The translations under genes and the position numbers were made by a program. A DNA stretch of 64,000 bases from Corynebacterium sp. GTDB taxonomy: Bacteria > Actinomycetota > Actinomycetes > Mycobacteriales > Mycobacteriaceae. The stretch covers positions 1 to 64,000 of the forward strand of contig NZ_JALAGU010000016.1 of NCBI RefSeq assembly GCF_022712275.1. The letters are read 5' to 3'. Below the pieces are notes generated by a model that was given only the letters and a program-made list of their open reading frames with translations, was not told the origin of the DNA and did no database searches. Below are positions 48,112 to 56,300 of this stretch, piece by piece. Numbering within the stretch: position 1 is the first letter of the stretch; each line of letters begins with the position of its first letter.

Positions 48112-50363
48112 GCAGACTGACCGTCTCACGGGGCACACCTGCACCGCTCGGGGTGACCGTCGACGGGGACGCCGTGAATGTCGCGGTGTGGGCTCCGGAG
48201 GCGACCACCGTGGAGTTCTGCCTGTTCACGGCGCGGGACGACGGGACAGACACCGAGCTGCGCGTCCCCCTGCCCTGGCGTTCCGGCGGAATCCGCTACG
48301 CCCGCATCACCGGCCCCGGGCCCGGCGACCGCTACGGCCTGCGGGTCGACGGTGTGTGGGACCCGGACACCGGCCGCTACGCCAACCACGCCAAGCTGCT
48401 CATCGACCCGTACGCGCGGATCATCGAATCCCCGCTGACCTGGCATCCGCTGATGTCCGGCTTCACCGATGACGGGGACGCCGACCCACGGGACAGTGCG
48501 CCGGTCGTGCCGAAATGTGTGATCCCCGGGGTGTCCTCCCTGTCATCCCTGTCATCCCGGCCGGAACACCCCCGGCATGACGCTGCCGACCTCATCATCT
48601 ACGAGTCCCACCTCAGAGGTCTTTCTGCCGCGCACCCGGAGGTGCCCGAGGACCTGCGTGGCACCTATGCAGGCATGGCTCATCCGGCGGTCATCGACCA
48701 TCTCACCGGCCTGGGCGTCACCGCGGTGGAACTGCTGCCGCTGCAGACCTTCATCGACGACCGATTCCTCGTCAACCGCGGGCTGACGAACTACTGGGGC
48801 TACCAGCCGGTGAACTGGTTCGCTCCCGAACCCCGCTACGCCACGGACCGGAGCGGCGTCACCGCGGACCGGGAACTGCGGGAACTCGTCGACACCCTCC
48901 ACACCGCAGGGATCGAGGTCATCCTCGACGTCGTCTACAACCATTCCGGTGAAGGTGACGAACTGGGCCCCACCTTGTCGCTGCGCGGCCTGGACAACAA
49001 CGGCTACCACCTCATGGACGGACCCGAGTTCGTCGACGACACCGGCACCGGCAACACTCTCGCCGTCGACCGTCCGCCGATGCTCCGCCTGGTCACCGAC
49101 AGTCTGCGGTACTGGGTGACGGACATCGGCGTCGACGGTTTCCGCTTCGATCTCGGCGCCACCCTCGGTCGTGTCGGGGTGGGATCCTCCGCCGGATTCA
49201 CCCCGGATGCCGCCTTCTTCCGCGCCGTCGCCCAGGACCCGGTGCTCTCGCAGGTCCGGTTCATCGCCGAGCCCTGGGACATCGGGCCGGACGGCTACCG
49301 GCTCGGCCAGTTCCCCTGGCCGTGGGCCGAATGGAACGACCGGTTCCGCGACGGGATCCGCCGGCTGTGGCGTGGGGACAGTCCCGGCGCGACCGACCTG
49401 GGTTCCCTGCTGCTCGGATCGGCGGGTCTGTTCGACGGTCCGACGCGCTGGCCGGTCGCCCCGGCGACAACCTCCGTGAACTTCCTCACCGCCCACGACG
49501 GCTTCACTCTCACCGACGTGGTCTCCTACAACGACCGGCACAACGAGGCCAACGGCGAGCACGGCAACGACGGCCACGGCGAAAACTTCTCCGACAACCT
49601 CGGGGCCGAGGGGCCCAGTGATGACCCGGGTGTGGTCGAGGCCCGGGCACGACGTGTCCGCGGGATGCTGGCCACGCTGCTGCTTTCCCAGGGGACGCCG
49701 ATGCTGCTGGCCGGTGATGAACTGGGCAACAGCCAGGGTGGGAACAACAACGCCTACGTCCAGGACAACCCCACCGGCTGGGTCGACTGGTCGGGGGTCC
49801 ACGGTGACCTGCTGGCCTTCACCCGTGAACTCATTGCTCTTCGTCGACGGCTGCCGGTGCTACGTCAGTCGGCGTACCGCCACGGGCGGCCCCGCGCCGA
49901 CGGGCACCGGGACGTGGAGTGGTTCCGCGTCGACGGCACCCCGATGACCGACACCGACTGGCACGCGACCGACGGCCGCCCGGTCGGGGTGATCCTGCGG
50001 GGCACGGCGGGGGACACCGACGGCGAGGCGAACTGCGGTGCCGTGGCTCTGGTGGTGAACACCGGCTGTGGTGCCGAGGTGTCCCTGCCCTCAGGTGGAA
50101 GTGGAGGCGCGGGCGGCAGTGTTGAGGAGGGTGTCGGCGGCCCGGTCGATGGTGACGACAACAGTCGGACCTGGACGCTCGAACTCGACTCTGCGCGTCC
50201 CGGCGTCCTCAACGAGTCACGGAAGCGACCCGACAGGGTGGTTCAGGATGCTGAGACCACCCCCTCGGGTCGTACCGGGGACAGCACCAGAGAAGGAACC
50301 TGGGACGGCACCGGCCCCTACCCCGTCCTCGGACAGTCCGTGGTGGTGTTCTCGGCCGGGTGA
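48108..50363 (+). CDS. glgX: Glycogen debranching enzyme with palindrome-derived C-terminal insertion
   Basis: This 751-residue GH13_11 isoamylase-type enzyme removes branches from phosphorylase-limited glycogen. A CBM48-like N-terminus is followed by VILDVVYNHSGEGDELGP (region I), D348 in GFRFDLGA, E388 in FIAEPWD, and LTAHDGFTLTDVVSYN (region IV). Near the end, the beta-domain is interrupted by a Gly-rich insert (about 665-688) and a second insert (about 702-735: ESRKRPDRVVQDAETTP then SGRTGDS) that coincides with a dispersed palindrome. It starts with GTG overlapping the glgA stop. Confidence 0.94.
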   Translation: MSRLTVSRGTPAPLGVTVDGDAVNVAVWAPEATTVEFCLFTARDDGTDTELRVPLPWRSGGIRYARITGPGPGDRYGLRVDGVWDPDTGRYANHAKLLIDPYARIIESPLTWHPLMSGFTDDGDADPRDSAPVVPKCVIPGVSSLSSLSSRPEHPRHDAADLIIYESHLRGLSAAHPEVPEDLRGTYAGMAHPAVIDHLTGLGVTAVELLPLQTFIDDRFLVNRGLTNYWGYQPVNWFAPEPRYATDRSGVTADRELRELVDTLHTAGIEVILDVVYNHSGEGDELGPTLSLRGLDNNGYHLMDGPEFVDDTGTGNTLAVDRPPMLRLVTDSLRYWVTDIGVDGFRFDLGATLGRVGVGSSAGFTPDAAFFRAVAQDPVLSQVRFIAEPWDIGPDGYRLGQFPWPWAEWNDRFRDGIRRLWRGDSPGATDLGSLLLGSAGLFDGPTRWPVAPATTSVNFLTAHDGFTLTDVVSYNDRHNEANGEHGNDGHGENFSDNLGAEGPSDDPGVVEARARRVRGMLATLLLSQGTPMLLAGDELGNSQGGNNNAYVQDNPTGWVDWSGVHGDLLAFTRELIALRRRLPVLRQSAYRHGRPRADGHRDVEWFRVDGTPMTDTDWHATDGRPVGVILRGTAGDTDGEANCGAVALVVNTGCGAEVSLPSGGSGGAGGSVEEGVGGPVDGDDNSRTWTLELDSARPGVLNESRKRPDRVVQDAETTPSGRTGDSTREGTWDGTGPYPVLGQSVVVFSAG
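50226..50272. repeat. Dispersed palindrome, copy B, inside glgX
   Basis: CGACCCGACAGGGTGGT (50226-50242) and ACCACCCCCTCGGGTCG (50256-50272) match as arms at 15 of 17 positions. It is read in frame as part of GlgX residues about 707-722. Confidence 0.65.
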
Positions 50364-50572
50364 GCGTCACCGACGACGTGCCCGGGCCGACTCCACGCCA
50401 TCACCCGGACGGACCGGATGCTCCCGCACCACGTCCGGCTCACCGTGGATCCCACCGGTGCCCATCCCGGCGCAGGGGGCCACGGCGACGGAAGACCGGG
50501 GACGCCGCACGGACCCCGGATTCCGCCGGGCTCACACTGCAGGCATTTCGGCCCCCGCCTATTCTGGAGGCC

Positions 50573-51424
50573 ATGAGTCAGCCCCCGGCCGCGAGCCCGA
50601 ACCACACGTACGCCGACGACCTCAATCTGGCACTGAACATCGCCAACGCCGCCGACGCCATCACCATGGACCGGTTCGGCGCCGGCGATCTGGAGGTCCA
50701 TGCCAAGCCGGACCTCACCCCGGTCTCCGACGCGGACACCGCCACCGAGCAGAAGGTGCGCGACCTCATCTCCACCCACCGTCCCGAGGACGCCGTCCTG
50801 GGCGAGGAGTTCGGCGGCGATGCCGGAAAGGCCGGACGCCAGTGGGTCGTGGACCCCATCGACGGCACCAAGAACTACGTCCGCGGCGTTCCGGTGTGGG
50901 CCACACTGATCTCCCTGCTCGTCGACGGCGTCCCCGCCGTGGGTGTGGTCTCCGCCCCCGCGCTGGCACGGCGCTGGTGGGCGGCCGAGGGTATGGGTGC
51001 CTGGCGCACCTTCAGCGCCGACGGCACCGACACCGCACGCCGGATGCACGTCTCCAAGGTCGCCGACGTGGCGGACGCCTCGGTCTCCCTGTCCTCCCTG
51101 ACCGGGTGGCGGGACGCCGGCCTGCGTGACGAGTTGATCACCCTCACTGACTCGGCCTGGCGGCTTCGCGGCTACGGCGACTTCTGGTCCTACTGCATGG
51201 TCGCCGAGGGCACCGTGGATGTCGCCGCGGAACCCGAGGTCAACCTGTGGGATCTCGCCGCACTCGACGTCATCGTGAGGGAGGCCGGGGGTACATTCAC
51301 CTCCCTGTCCGGAGTCCCCGGCCCTGACCAGGGTTCGGCAGTCGGATCCAACGGTCTGCTGCACGATGACGTCCTCGCCGCACTCGGCGGCGGCGTCTCC
51401 CACGGCGAGACCGAGGCAAAGTAG
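50573..51424 (+). CDS. hisN: Histidinol-phosphate phosphatase, HisN type
   Basis: This 283-residue inositol-monophosphatase-family enzyme closely follows the coryneform HisN pattern that I recall: YADDLNLALNIANAAD, DLTPVSDADTATEQKVRDLI, LGEEFGGD, WVVDPIDGTKNYVRGVPVWA, RLRGYGDFWSYCMVAEGTVD and EVNLWDLAALDVIVREAGG. It dephosphorylates L-histidinol phosphate in histidine synthesis. The metal ligands (GEE, DPIDGT, WDLA) are complete. TATTCT sits close to the ATG, so translation may be nearly leaderless. pgi follows at once. Confidence 0.9.
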   Translation: MSQPPAASPNHTYADDLNLALNIANAADAITMDRFGAGDLEVHAKPDLTPVSDADTATEQKVRDLISTHRPEDAVLGEEFGGDAGKAGRQWVVDPIDGTKNYVRGVPVWATLISLLVDGVPAVGVVSAPALARRWWAAEGMGAWRTFSADGTDTARRMHVSKVADVADASVSLSSLTGWRDAGLRDELITLTDSAWRLRGYGDFWSYCMVAEGTVDVAAEPEVNLWDLAALDVIVREAGGTFTSLSGVPGPDQGSAVGSNGLLHDDVLAALGGGVSHGETEAK

Positions 51425-51439
51425 GTTACCGTGGAAAAC

Positions 51440-53110
51440 ATGACGCCACTCACGTCCCTCCCTGAATGGAACGCTCTGGTCGACGAGACTGCGCGGATCC
51501 GCAACACCACGCTGCGGGACATGTTCCGCGACGACCCCGGCCGGTCCGGGGACCTGTCGTTCGACTGCGGACCCCTGCATGTCGACCTGTCGAAGAACCT
51601 GGTGGATTTCCCGCTGCTGCGGAAGCTCACCGGCCTGGCCCAGGCCTCGGGGGTGGAAAAGCACCGCGCGGCGATGTTCGCCGGCGAGCACATCAACGTC
51701 ACCGAGGACCGGGCGGTGCTGCACACCGCGCTGCGCATCCCGGTGGACCAGGACCTGTCGGTCGACGGCCAGGATGTCGCCGCCGACGTCCACGACGTCC
51801 TCGGCCGGATGCGTGACTTCGCCAAGGCCCTGCGCTCGGGCGCCTGGCGCGGCTCGACGAACCACACCGTCAAGGAAGTCGTCAACATCGGCATCGGCGG
51901 GTCCGACCTGGGCCCGATGATGGCGGCGAAGGCGCTGCGCCCCTACCAGACGGCGGGCATCACCCCGCACTTCGTGTCCAATGTGGACCCTACGGACCTG
52001 GTGGAGAAGCTCGACGGACTGGACCCCGAATCCACCCTCTTCGTCATCTCCTCGAAGACCTTCACCACCTCGGAGACTCTGGCGAACGCCCATGCTGCAC
52101 GTCGTTGGCTGCTGGGCAAGCTCGGCACCGACACCTCCGACGAGGACGCCGTGCGTGCCGTGGTGGCCAAGCACTTCGTGGCCGTGTCGACGAACGCTGA
52201 AGAGGTCTCGAAGTTCGGCATCGACACCAGGCACATGTTCGGTTTCTGGGACTGGGTGGGTGGACGCTACTCGGTGGACTCCGCCATCGGGCTGTCCCTC
52301 ATGGCCGCGATCGGGCCGCGTGACTTCATGGAGTTCCTCGCCGGGTTCCGCGAGGTCGACGACCACTTCTCCTCCGAGCCGCTCGAGATGAACGTGCCTG
52401 TGCTCATGGGCATGCTCGGGGTCTGGTACACCAGCGTGCTCGGCGCGCAGTCGCACGCGGTGCTCCCCTACTCCCAGGACCTGGGGCGTTTCCCCGCCTA
52501 CCTGCAGCAGCTGACGATGGAGTCCAACGGTAAGTCGGTCTGCCTCGACGGTTCGGCGGTGACCACGGAGACCGGTGAGATCTACTGGGGCGAGCCGGGC
52601 ACCAACGGACAGCACGCTTTCTTCCAGTTGCTGCACCAGGGCACCCACCTGATCCCCGCCGACTTCATCGGCTTCGTCAACCCGCAGGACGACATGGTCG
52701 CCGCCGACGGCTCGACGAGCATGCATGACATGCTGCTGGCCAATTTCCTGGCACAGACCAAGGTCCTGGCCTTCGGCCGGTCCGCGGAGGAACTGCGCGA
52801 GGCCGGGGTCGAGGAGTCCCTGATCCCCCACAAGGTCATGCCGGGCAACCGGCCGTCGACGACGATCCTCGCCGACAAGCTCACCCCGCGGGTGCTGGGC
52901 GCACTGATCGCCCTGTACGAGCACATCACCTTCGTCCAGGGGCTGGTGTGGGGCGTGAACAGCTTCGACCAGTGGGGCGTGGAGCTCGGTAAGAAGCGTG
53001 CCTCCGACCTGCTCCCTCTGCTCACCGAGGGCAGTTCCCTGCCGGTGGACACCGGCGACGCCTCCACCGACGACCTGGTGGAGTTCATCCGGTCCCGCCG
53101 GGTGCGGTAG
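51440..53110 (+). CDS. pgi: Glucose-6-phosphate isomerase
   Basis: This 556-residue enzyme interconverts glucose-6-phosphate and fructose-6-phosphate. NIGIGGSDLGP, VISSKTFTTSETL (sugar-phosphate site), FGFWDWVGGRYSVDSAIG, the catalytic region QLTMESNGKSV, GTNGQHAFFQLLHQG and the C-terminal SFDQWGVELGK are complete. Either this ATG or a GTG at 51431 may be the start; it lies 15 bases after hisN. It provides the link between glycolysis and the glycogen genes upstream. Confidence 0.95.
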   Translation: MTPLTSLPEWNALVDETARIRNTTLRDMFRDDPGRSGDLSFDCGPLHVDLSKNLVDFPLLRKLTGLAQASGVEKHRAAMFAGEHINVTEDRAVLHTALRIPVDQDLSVDGQDVAADVHDVLGRMRDFAKALRSGAWRGSTNHTVKEVVNIGIGGSDLGPMMAAKALRPYQTAGITPHFVSNVDPTDLVEKLDGLDPESTLFVISSKTFTTSETLANAHAARRWLLGKLGTDTSDEDAVRAVVAKHFVAVSTNAEEVSKFGIDTRHMFGFWDWVGGRYSVDSAIGLSLMAAIGPRDFMEFLAGFREVDDHFSSEPLEMNVPVLMGMLGVWYTSVLGAQSHAVLPYSQDLGRFPAYLQQLTMESNGKSVCLDGSAVTTETGEIYWGEPGTNGQHAFFQLLHQGTHLIPADFIGFVNPQDDMVAADGSTSMHDMLLANFLAQTKVLAFGRSAEELREAGVEESLIPHKVMPGNRPSTTILADKLTPRVLGALIALYEHITFVQGLVWGVNSFDQWGVELGKKRASDLLPLLTEGSSLPVDTGDASTDDLVEFIRSRRVR

Positions 53111-53165
53111 GTGTGGTAGGTGCGGTAGGTCGCTTCAGGCCCCGCTCCTCTCGTCACTTGCGAGA

Positions 53166-53214
53166 ACGACTCGACAGGGTGGTCTGCCCGACGTAGACCA
53201 CCCTGTCGAGTCGT
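53166..53214 (+). terminator. Perfect 20-bp palindrome after pgi (dispersed palindrome, copy C)
   Basis: ACGACTCGACAGGGTGGTCT (53166-53185) and its exact complement (53195-53214) enclose a 9-base loop, 56 bases past the pgi stop. It can act as a terminator and is the best-preserved member of the family also seen at 38673, 50226 and 54468. Confidence 0.7.
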
Positions 53215-53258
53215 CTTCGGCGTTCGACTCTCCCGAACCTGGCGTCCGGCTGCCCCGG

Positions 53259-53301
53259 TTTTCCACAGGTACCGACCGAAACCGGAACAGAGTTGTCCAC
53301 A
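53259..53301 (+). promoter_or_regulatory. Two DnaA-box-like nonamers
   Basis: TTTTCCACA (53259-53267) and TTGTCCACA (53293-53301) resemble actinobacterial DnaA boxes. They lie on one strand 34 bases apart, upstream of a nuclease-fold gene. The sequence between 53215 and 53404 otherwise has no gene. Confidence 0.35.
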
Positions 53302-53404
53302 GGGACCCACGGTTTTCTCGACAGTCCGCCCCTCCTCTGCTGTACTTCCCCGCACCCGGCAGGACCGGGGTGGCCGATCATCGCGCAATCAGGGACAGGG
53401 GAGC

Positions 53405-54472
53405 ATGGGAAAGCGAGAACGATCTCGGGGCCGGGGGCCTTCACACACATGGCGGGTGATGCCGACGGTCGTCCCGGTCAGTCGCACCACTGTCGCCGCC
53501 AGGGACGATGTCACCGACTGGTCACTTCGACACAGCTACACCGCTGTCGCACGTGGTGTCGTCATACCGACCCCGGAAGACTGGGACCCGTCTCAGTTTG
53601 ACGGCTTCGGCCTCGACATCGTCACCAGAACCTGGGGAAATCACCTGGTGCATCCCGAGGCTGTGGTCGGTGGGTGGGCAGCGGTCGCCGTGTACGGACT
53701 CAAGTGGGACCGGGCTGACTGCGCCCCCGTTGTCCTTCTCGCGGAAAGGCGTCCGAAAGGGACGCTGGCCTCGGCCAAGGCTGCACTGCACCCGCTGCGT
53801 CCGGTGTTCCTGCGACTTCCACCGGGCACAGAGACCCGGACGCCCTGTCTTCGTTTCCCGTCAATGAAGGTGGTGGCACCGCAGGTCGCGGCGGTGCAGT
53901 GCCTGTGGACGGTCATCACCGGGCGACACTCCTGGTGGGTCCATGATGTTCCCGGACTGACCCGGGTCGATGTCATGGCGGTGCAGTTTCTCGACGCTTT
54001 CGCCCAGTGCACCTGGATCACCCGCGAAGAGATCCGGACGACAGTGAAGGGCGTCATTCCGCAGAAGGTGGTGACCAGGTTGCTGGATCTCTCGGATGGC
54101 GGGGCACAGTCCCCGATGGAGACGGTGATGCGGTTGATCGTCCGGGATGCATTGCCGGCGCCATACCGGTGGAAGTCACAGATCCGGGTCGACTTTCCCC
54201 CGGACGCCGGAGCCGGGTGGACACCCCGGACCCTTCCTGATCTGGGGTGTGAAGAGTTGAAGATCGCCCTGTACTACGACGGGGGCCACCACACCGAGGG
54301 GGCTCAGACCGAGGTCGACTTCGACCAGTTCCACGCGCTTCGTGATCTGGGCTGGGAGGTGCTCCGGTTCAACAGGAGCCATCTCCGCGATCCGCAGGCG
54401 ATGCTGAAACTCGTGGAGAACGCGGTAGACCGGGCGATGCGCCGCAGAAACGACTCCGGAGCTGCTGCGTGA
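53405..54472 (+). CDS. DUF559/VSR-like nuclease-fold protein
   Basis: The 355-residue protein has a C-terminal VSR/DUF559-like domain (about 265-345): ELKIALYYDGGHHTEGAQTE, then DFDQFHALRDLGWEVLRF. It also has an N-terminal region typical of the large actinobacterial family with this architecture. In active members the strand reads E-Y-D-G; here the acidic residue is replaced (YYDG), so catalysis is doubtful. A second start at 53459 (MPTVVPVSRTT) is possible; AGGGGAG supports 53405. The function in these bacteria is unknown. Confidence 0.7.
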   Translation: MGKRERSRGRGPSHTWRVMPTVVPVSRTTVAARDDVTDWSLRHSYTAVARGVVIPTPEDWDPSQFDGFGLDIVTRTWGNHLVHPEAVVGGWAAVAVYGLKWDRADCAPVVLLAERRPKGTLASAKAALHPLRPVFLRLPPGTETRTPCLRFPSMKVVAPQVAAVQCLWTVITGRHSWWVHDVPGLTRVDVMAVQFLDAFAQCTWITREEIRTTVKGVIPQKVVTRLLDLSDGGAQSPMETVMRLIVRDALPAPYRWKSQIRVDFPPDAGAGWTPRTLPDLGCEELKIALYYDGGHHTEGAQTEVDFDQFHALRDLGWEVLRFNRSHLRDPQAMLKLVENAVDRAMRRRNDSGAAA

Positions 54473-54525
54473 CCGACCCGACTGGTTGGTCCGCGGCGGG
54501 CAACAACCCTGTCGGGTCGCTCACG
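54468..54525. repeat. Dispersed palindrome, copy D
   Basis: Arms 54468-54490 and 54501-54525 are centred on CGACCCGACTGGTT and AACCCTGTCGGGTCG. It starts over the stop codon of the nuclease-fold gene and lies between it and the converging nei gene. Confidence 0.6.
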
Positions 54526-54551
54526 CGGCGAGGGGCTGATGGTCGGGAAGA

Positions 54552-55409
54552 TCACTCCGCCTGGCAGACCGGGCACCACCAGATGACGCGTTCGAGCTCG
54601 CCCTCGTCACCGTCGGCGTCCACCCCGCCGAGGAAGCTCTTCATGATCGGGGATCCACAGCGTCGGCAGGCCTTCTCCGCGCGTCCGAAGACGTAGTTGC
54701 CCATGCCGGGGCGTCGGTCGCCGGTGAACAGGCGCCGCGGTTCCAGGCGGTTCTCCCACATCACCCGGCGTGAAAGGTCGAGAAGATGCGCGGCGGTGGT
54801 CGTGGCGACCTCCCCCGTTCCGACGGGACGCCGTGGGTCGACGCCGCCGAGGAAGCAGACCTCTGCCCGGTACTCGTTGCCGATGCCGGCGACATTGCGC
54901 TGGTCAAGCAGCGCAGCGCCGATGGACCGTTCGGGTCGGTCGAGAATGCGTCGCAGTGCCTCGTCGCGTCCCGAGATGCCATCCGACGGGGTGGACGCCC
55001 AGTCCGGGTCGAGGATGTCAGGACCGAGATGGGCGACGACTTCCCCGTACCGGTCTCGGTCGAAGAGACGCACGAAACCCAGTGAATGCCCGACGACCTC
55101 GATCTCCGGGCCGCCGGCATGCTGCGGTGCGAAGCCGAGGACGACGCGGGCGGTGTAGCCGGGGCGTCTCCACCGGGTACCGGCGGTGTGGATCGACCAG
55201 ACGCCCTCCATCTTCAGGTGGGTGTGCAGGACGCGCCCGCCGATGTCCATGAACAGGTGTTTCCCGTAGGGCCACACCTCGGTGACGGTGCGTCCGGCGA
55301 GGTTCTCCGTGGCGAAACGGGGGACGCGGATGTCGGAGCGGGTGAGTATGCGGCCACCCATCCACTGCATGCGGTTGGACAGCTGCAGGACGGAATCGCC
55401 TTCGGGCAT
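54552..55409 (-). CDS. nei: Endonuclease VIII-like DNA glycosylase (Nei2)
   Basis: This 285-residue Fpg/Nei-family glycosylase/AP lyase removes oxidised bases. The start MPEGDSVLQLSNRMQ gives the catalytic Pro2-Glu3 and Lys in YGKHLFMDI, DQRNVAGIGNEYRAE is the helix-two-turn-helix, and the C-terminal zinc finger is CRRCGSP then WWCPVCQ. The ATG at 55409 is required by the N-terminal proline; AGGAG lies 6 bases upstream. Its classical neighbour lhr lies 4 kb away on the same strand. Confidence 0.95.
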   Translation of the reverse strand: MPEGDSVLQLSNRMQWMGGRILTRSDIRVPRFATENLAGRTVTEVWPYGKHLFMDIGGRVLHTHLKMEGVWSIHTAGTRWRRPGYTARVVLGFAPQHAGGPEIEVVGHSLGFVRLFDRDRYGEVVAHLGPDILDPDWASTPSDGISGRDEALRRILDRPERSIGAALLDQRNVAGIGNEYRAEVCFLGGVDPRRPVGTGEVATTTAAHLLDLSRRVMWENRLEPRRLFTGDRRPGMGNYVFGRAEKACRRCGSPIMKSFLGGVDADGDEGELERVIWWCPVCQAE

Positions 55410-55696
55410 GGGTGGCTCCTCTCTGACCTCCGTCGGTTCAGTCATCCGTCGGTTCCTGCGGTGACCGTGTCATCGGGGAGACTACTCCCCCGCAACCGGC
55501 GACGACTGCGGGTCATAGGCTTGACGTGGAGGATCGGTCCGCGGTCATCGCCTATGTGCACTGCAACCTGACGCAGGCGTTCTCCGGTCAGCATGAGCTC
55601 CAGCAGGCCCTGCCCGACTCAGAGCTGCCCCCGACGCCCCGGTCGACCCCGTCTGAGAATGGCGTCCTCCGGTCCGGGGCGGCTGCGCCACACATA

Positions 55697-55711
55697 GCGA
55701 CAGAATGTCGC
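55697..55711. promoter_or_regulatory. Inverted repeat GCGACA-GAA-TGTCGC
   Basis: A perfect 6-3-6 inverted repeat that ends 9 bases before the ABC permease start and overlaps its ribosome-site region. It may be the operator of a lost or distant regulator. The rest of 55410-55696 shows no gene that I can support. Confidence 0.45.
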
Positions 55712-55720
55712 AGGAGTGAG

Positions 55721-56262
55721 ATGTCAGTGTTCATCGCCCTACGGGAACTGCGCTCCGCCTGGGGCCGGTTCACCATGATCGGGGTCGTCGTCGCCCTCGT
55801 CGCAGCACTGGTGGGAATGGTCTCCGGCTTCACCATCGGCCTCGGCAACGACACGGTCTCGGCCCTGAGACCGTTCGACGTGCACTCCGTGGCCTTCGCC
55901 ACCGGAACCTCGGACTTCAACCGGAGCACCGTGTCCGGACACGATGTGGAGGTCTGGACCTCCCGTGACGACGTGGCCGCCGAACCCCTCGGGGTCTCCA
56001 TGGTCCGCAGCGAGGTCACCGGCAGCGACAGCACCACCGTGGACATGCCACCTTCGGTATGGACCCCTCCGGTTCCCTGACCCCGGACATCACCGACGGC
56101 ACTCCTGCCACCGGGCCCGGCGAGATCGTCGTGTCCTCGAAGCTGCTCGCCGATCTGCTGCACCGGGTCACTGCGGCATCGGGGTGCGTGACCGTGGTGG
56201 CCACGCATGATCCCGACGTCGTCGCGGTCGCGGACCGTTCACTGGACCTGACGGAGTTGTAG
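55721..56262 (+). pseudogene. Scar of an ABC transporter: permease head fused to ATPase tail
   Basis: From the ATG at 55721 (AGGAG before it) the frame encodes MSVFIALRELRSAWGRFTMI, one membrane helix and the start of the external domain of a MacB/FtsX-like permease. The frame breaks near 56042-56050. In the next frame it continues GMDPSGSLTPDITDGTPATG to VVSSKLLADLL and then passes directly into VTVVATHDPDVVAVADRSLD, the C-terminal H-loop end of an ABC ATPase. A deletion has therefore removed most of the permease and ATPase, plus a one-base shift. Confidence 0.7.
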
Positions 56263-56300
56263 GACGCCGCGACCGACGTACAGGAGTGGGCCGCCGCTGT

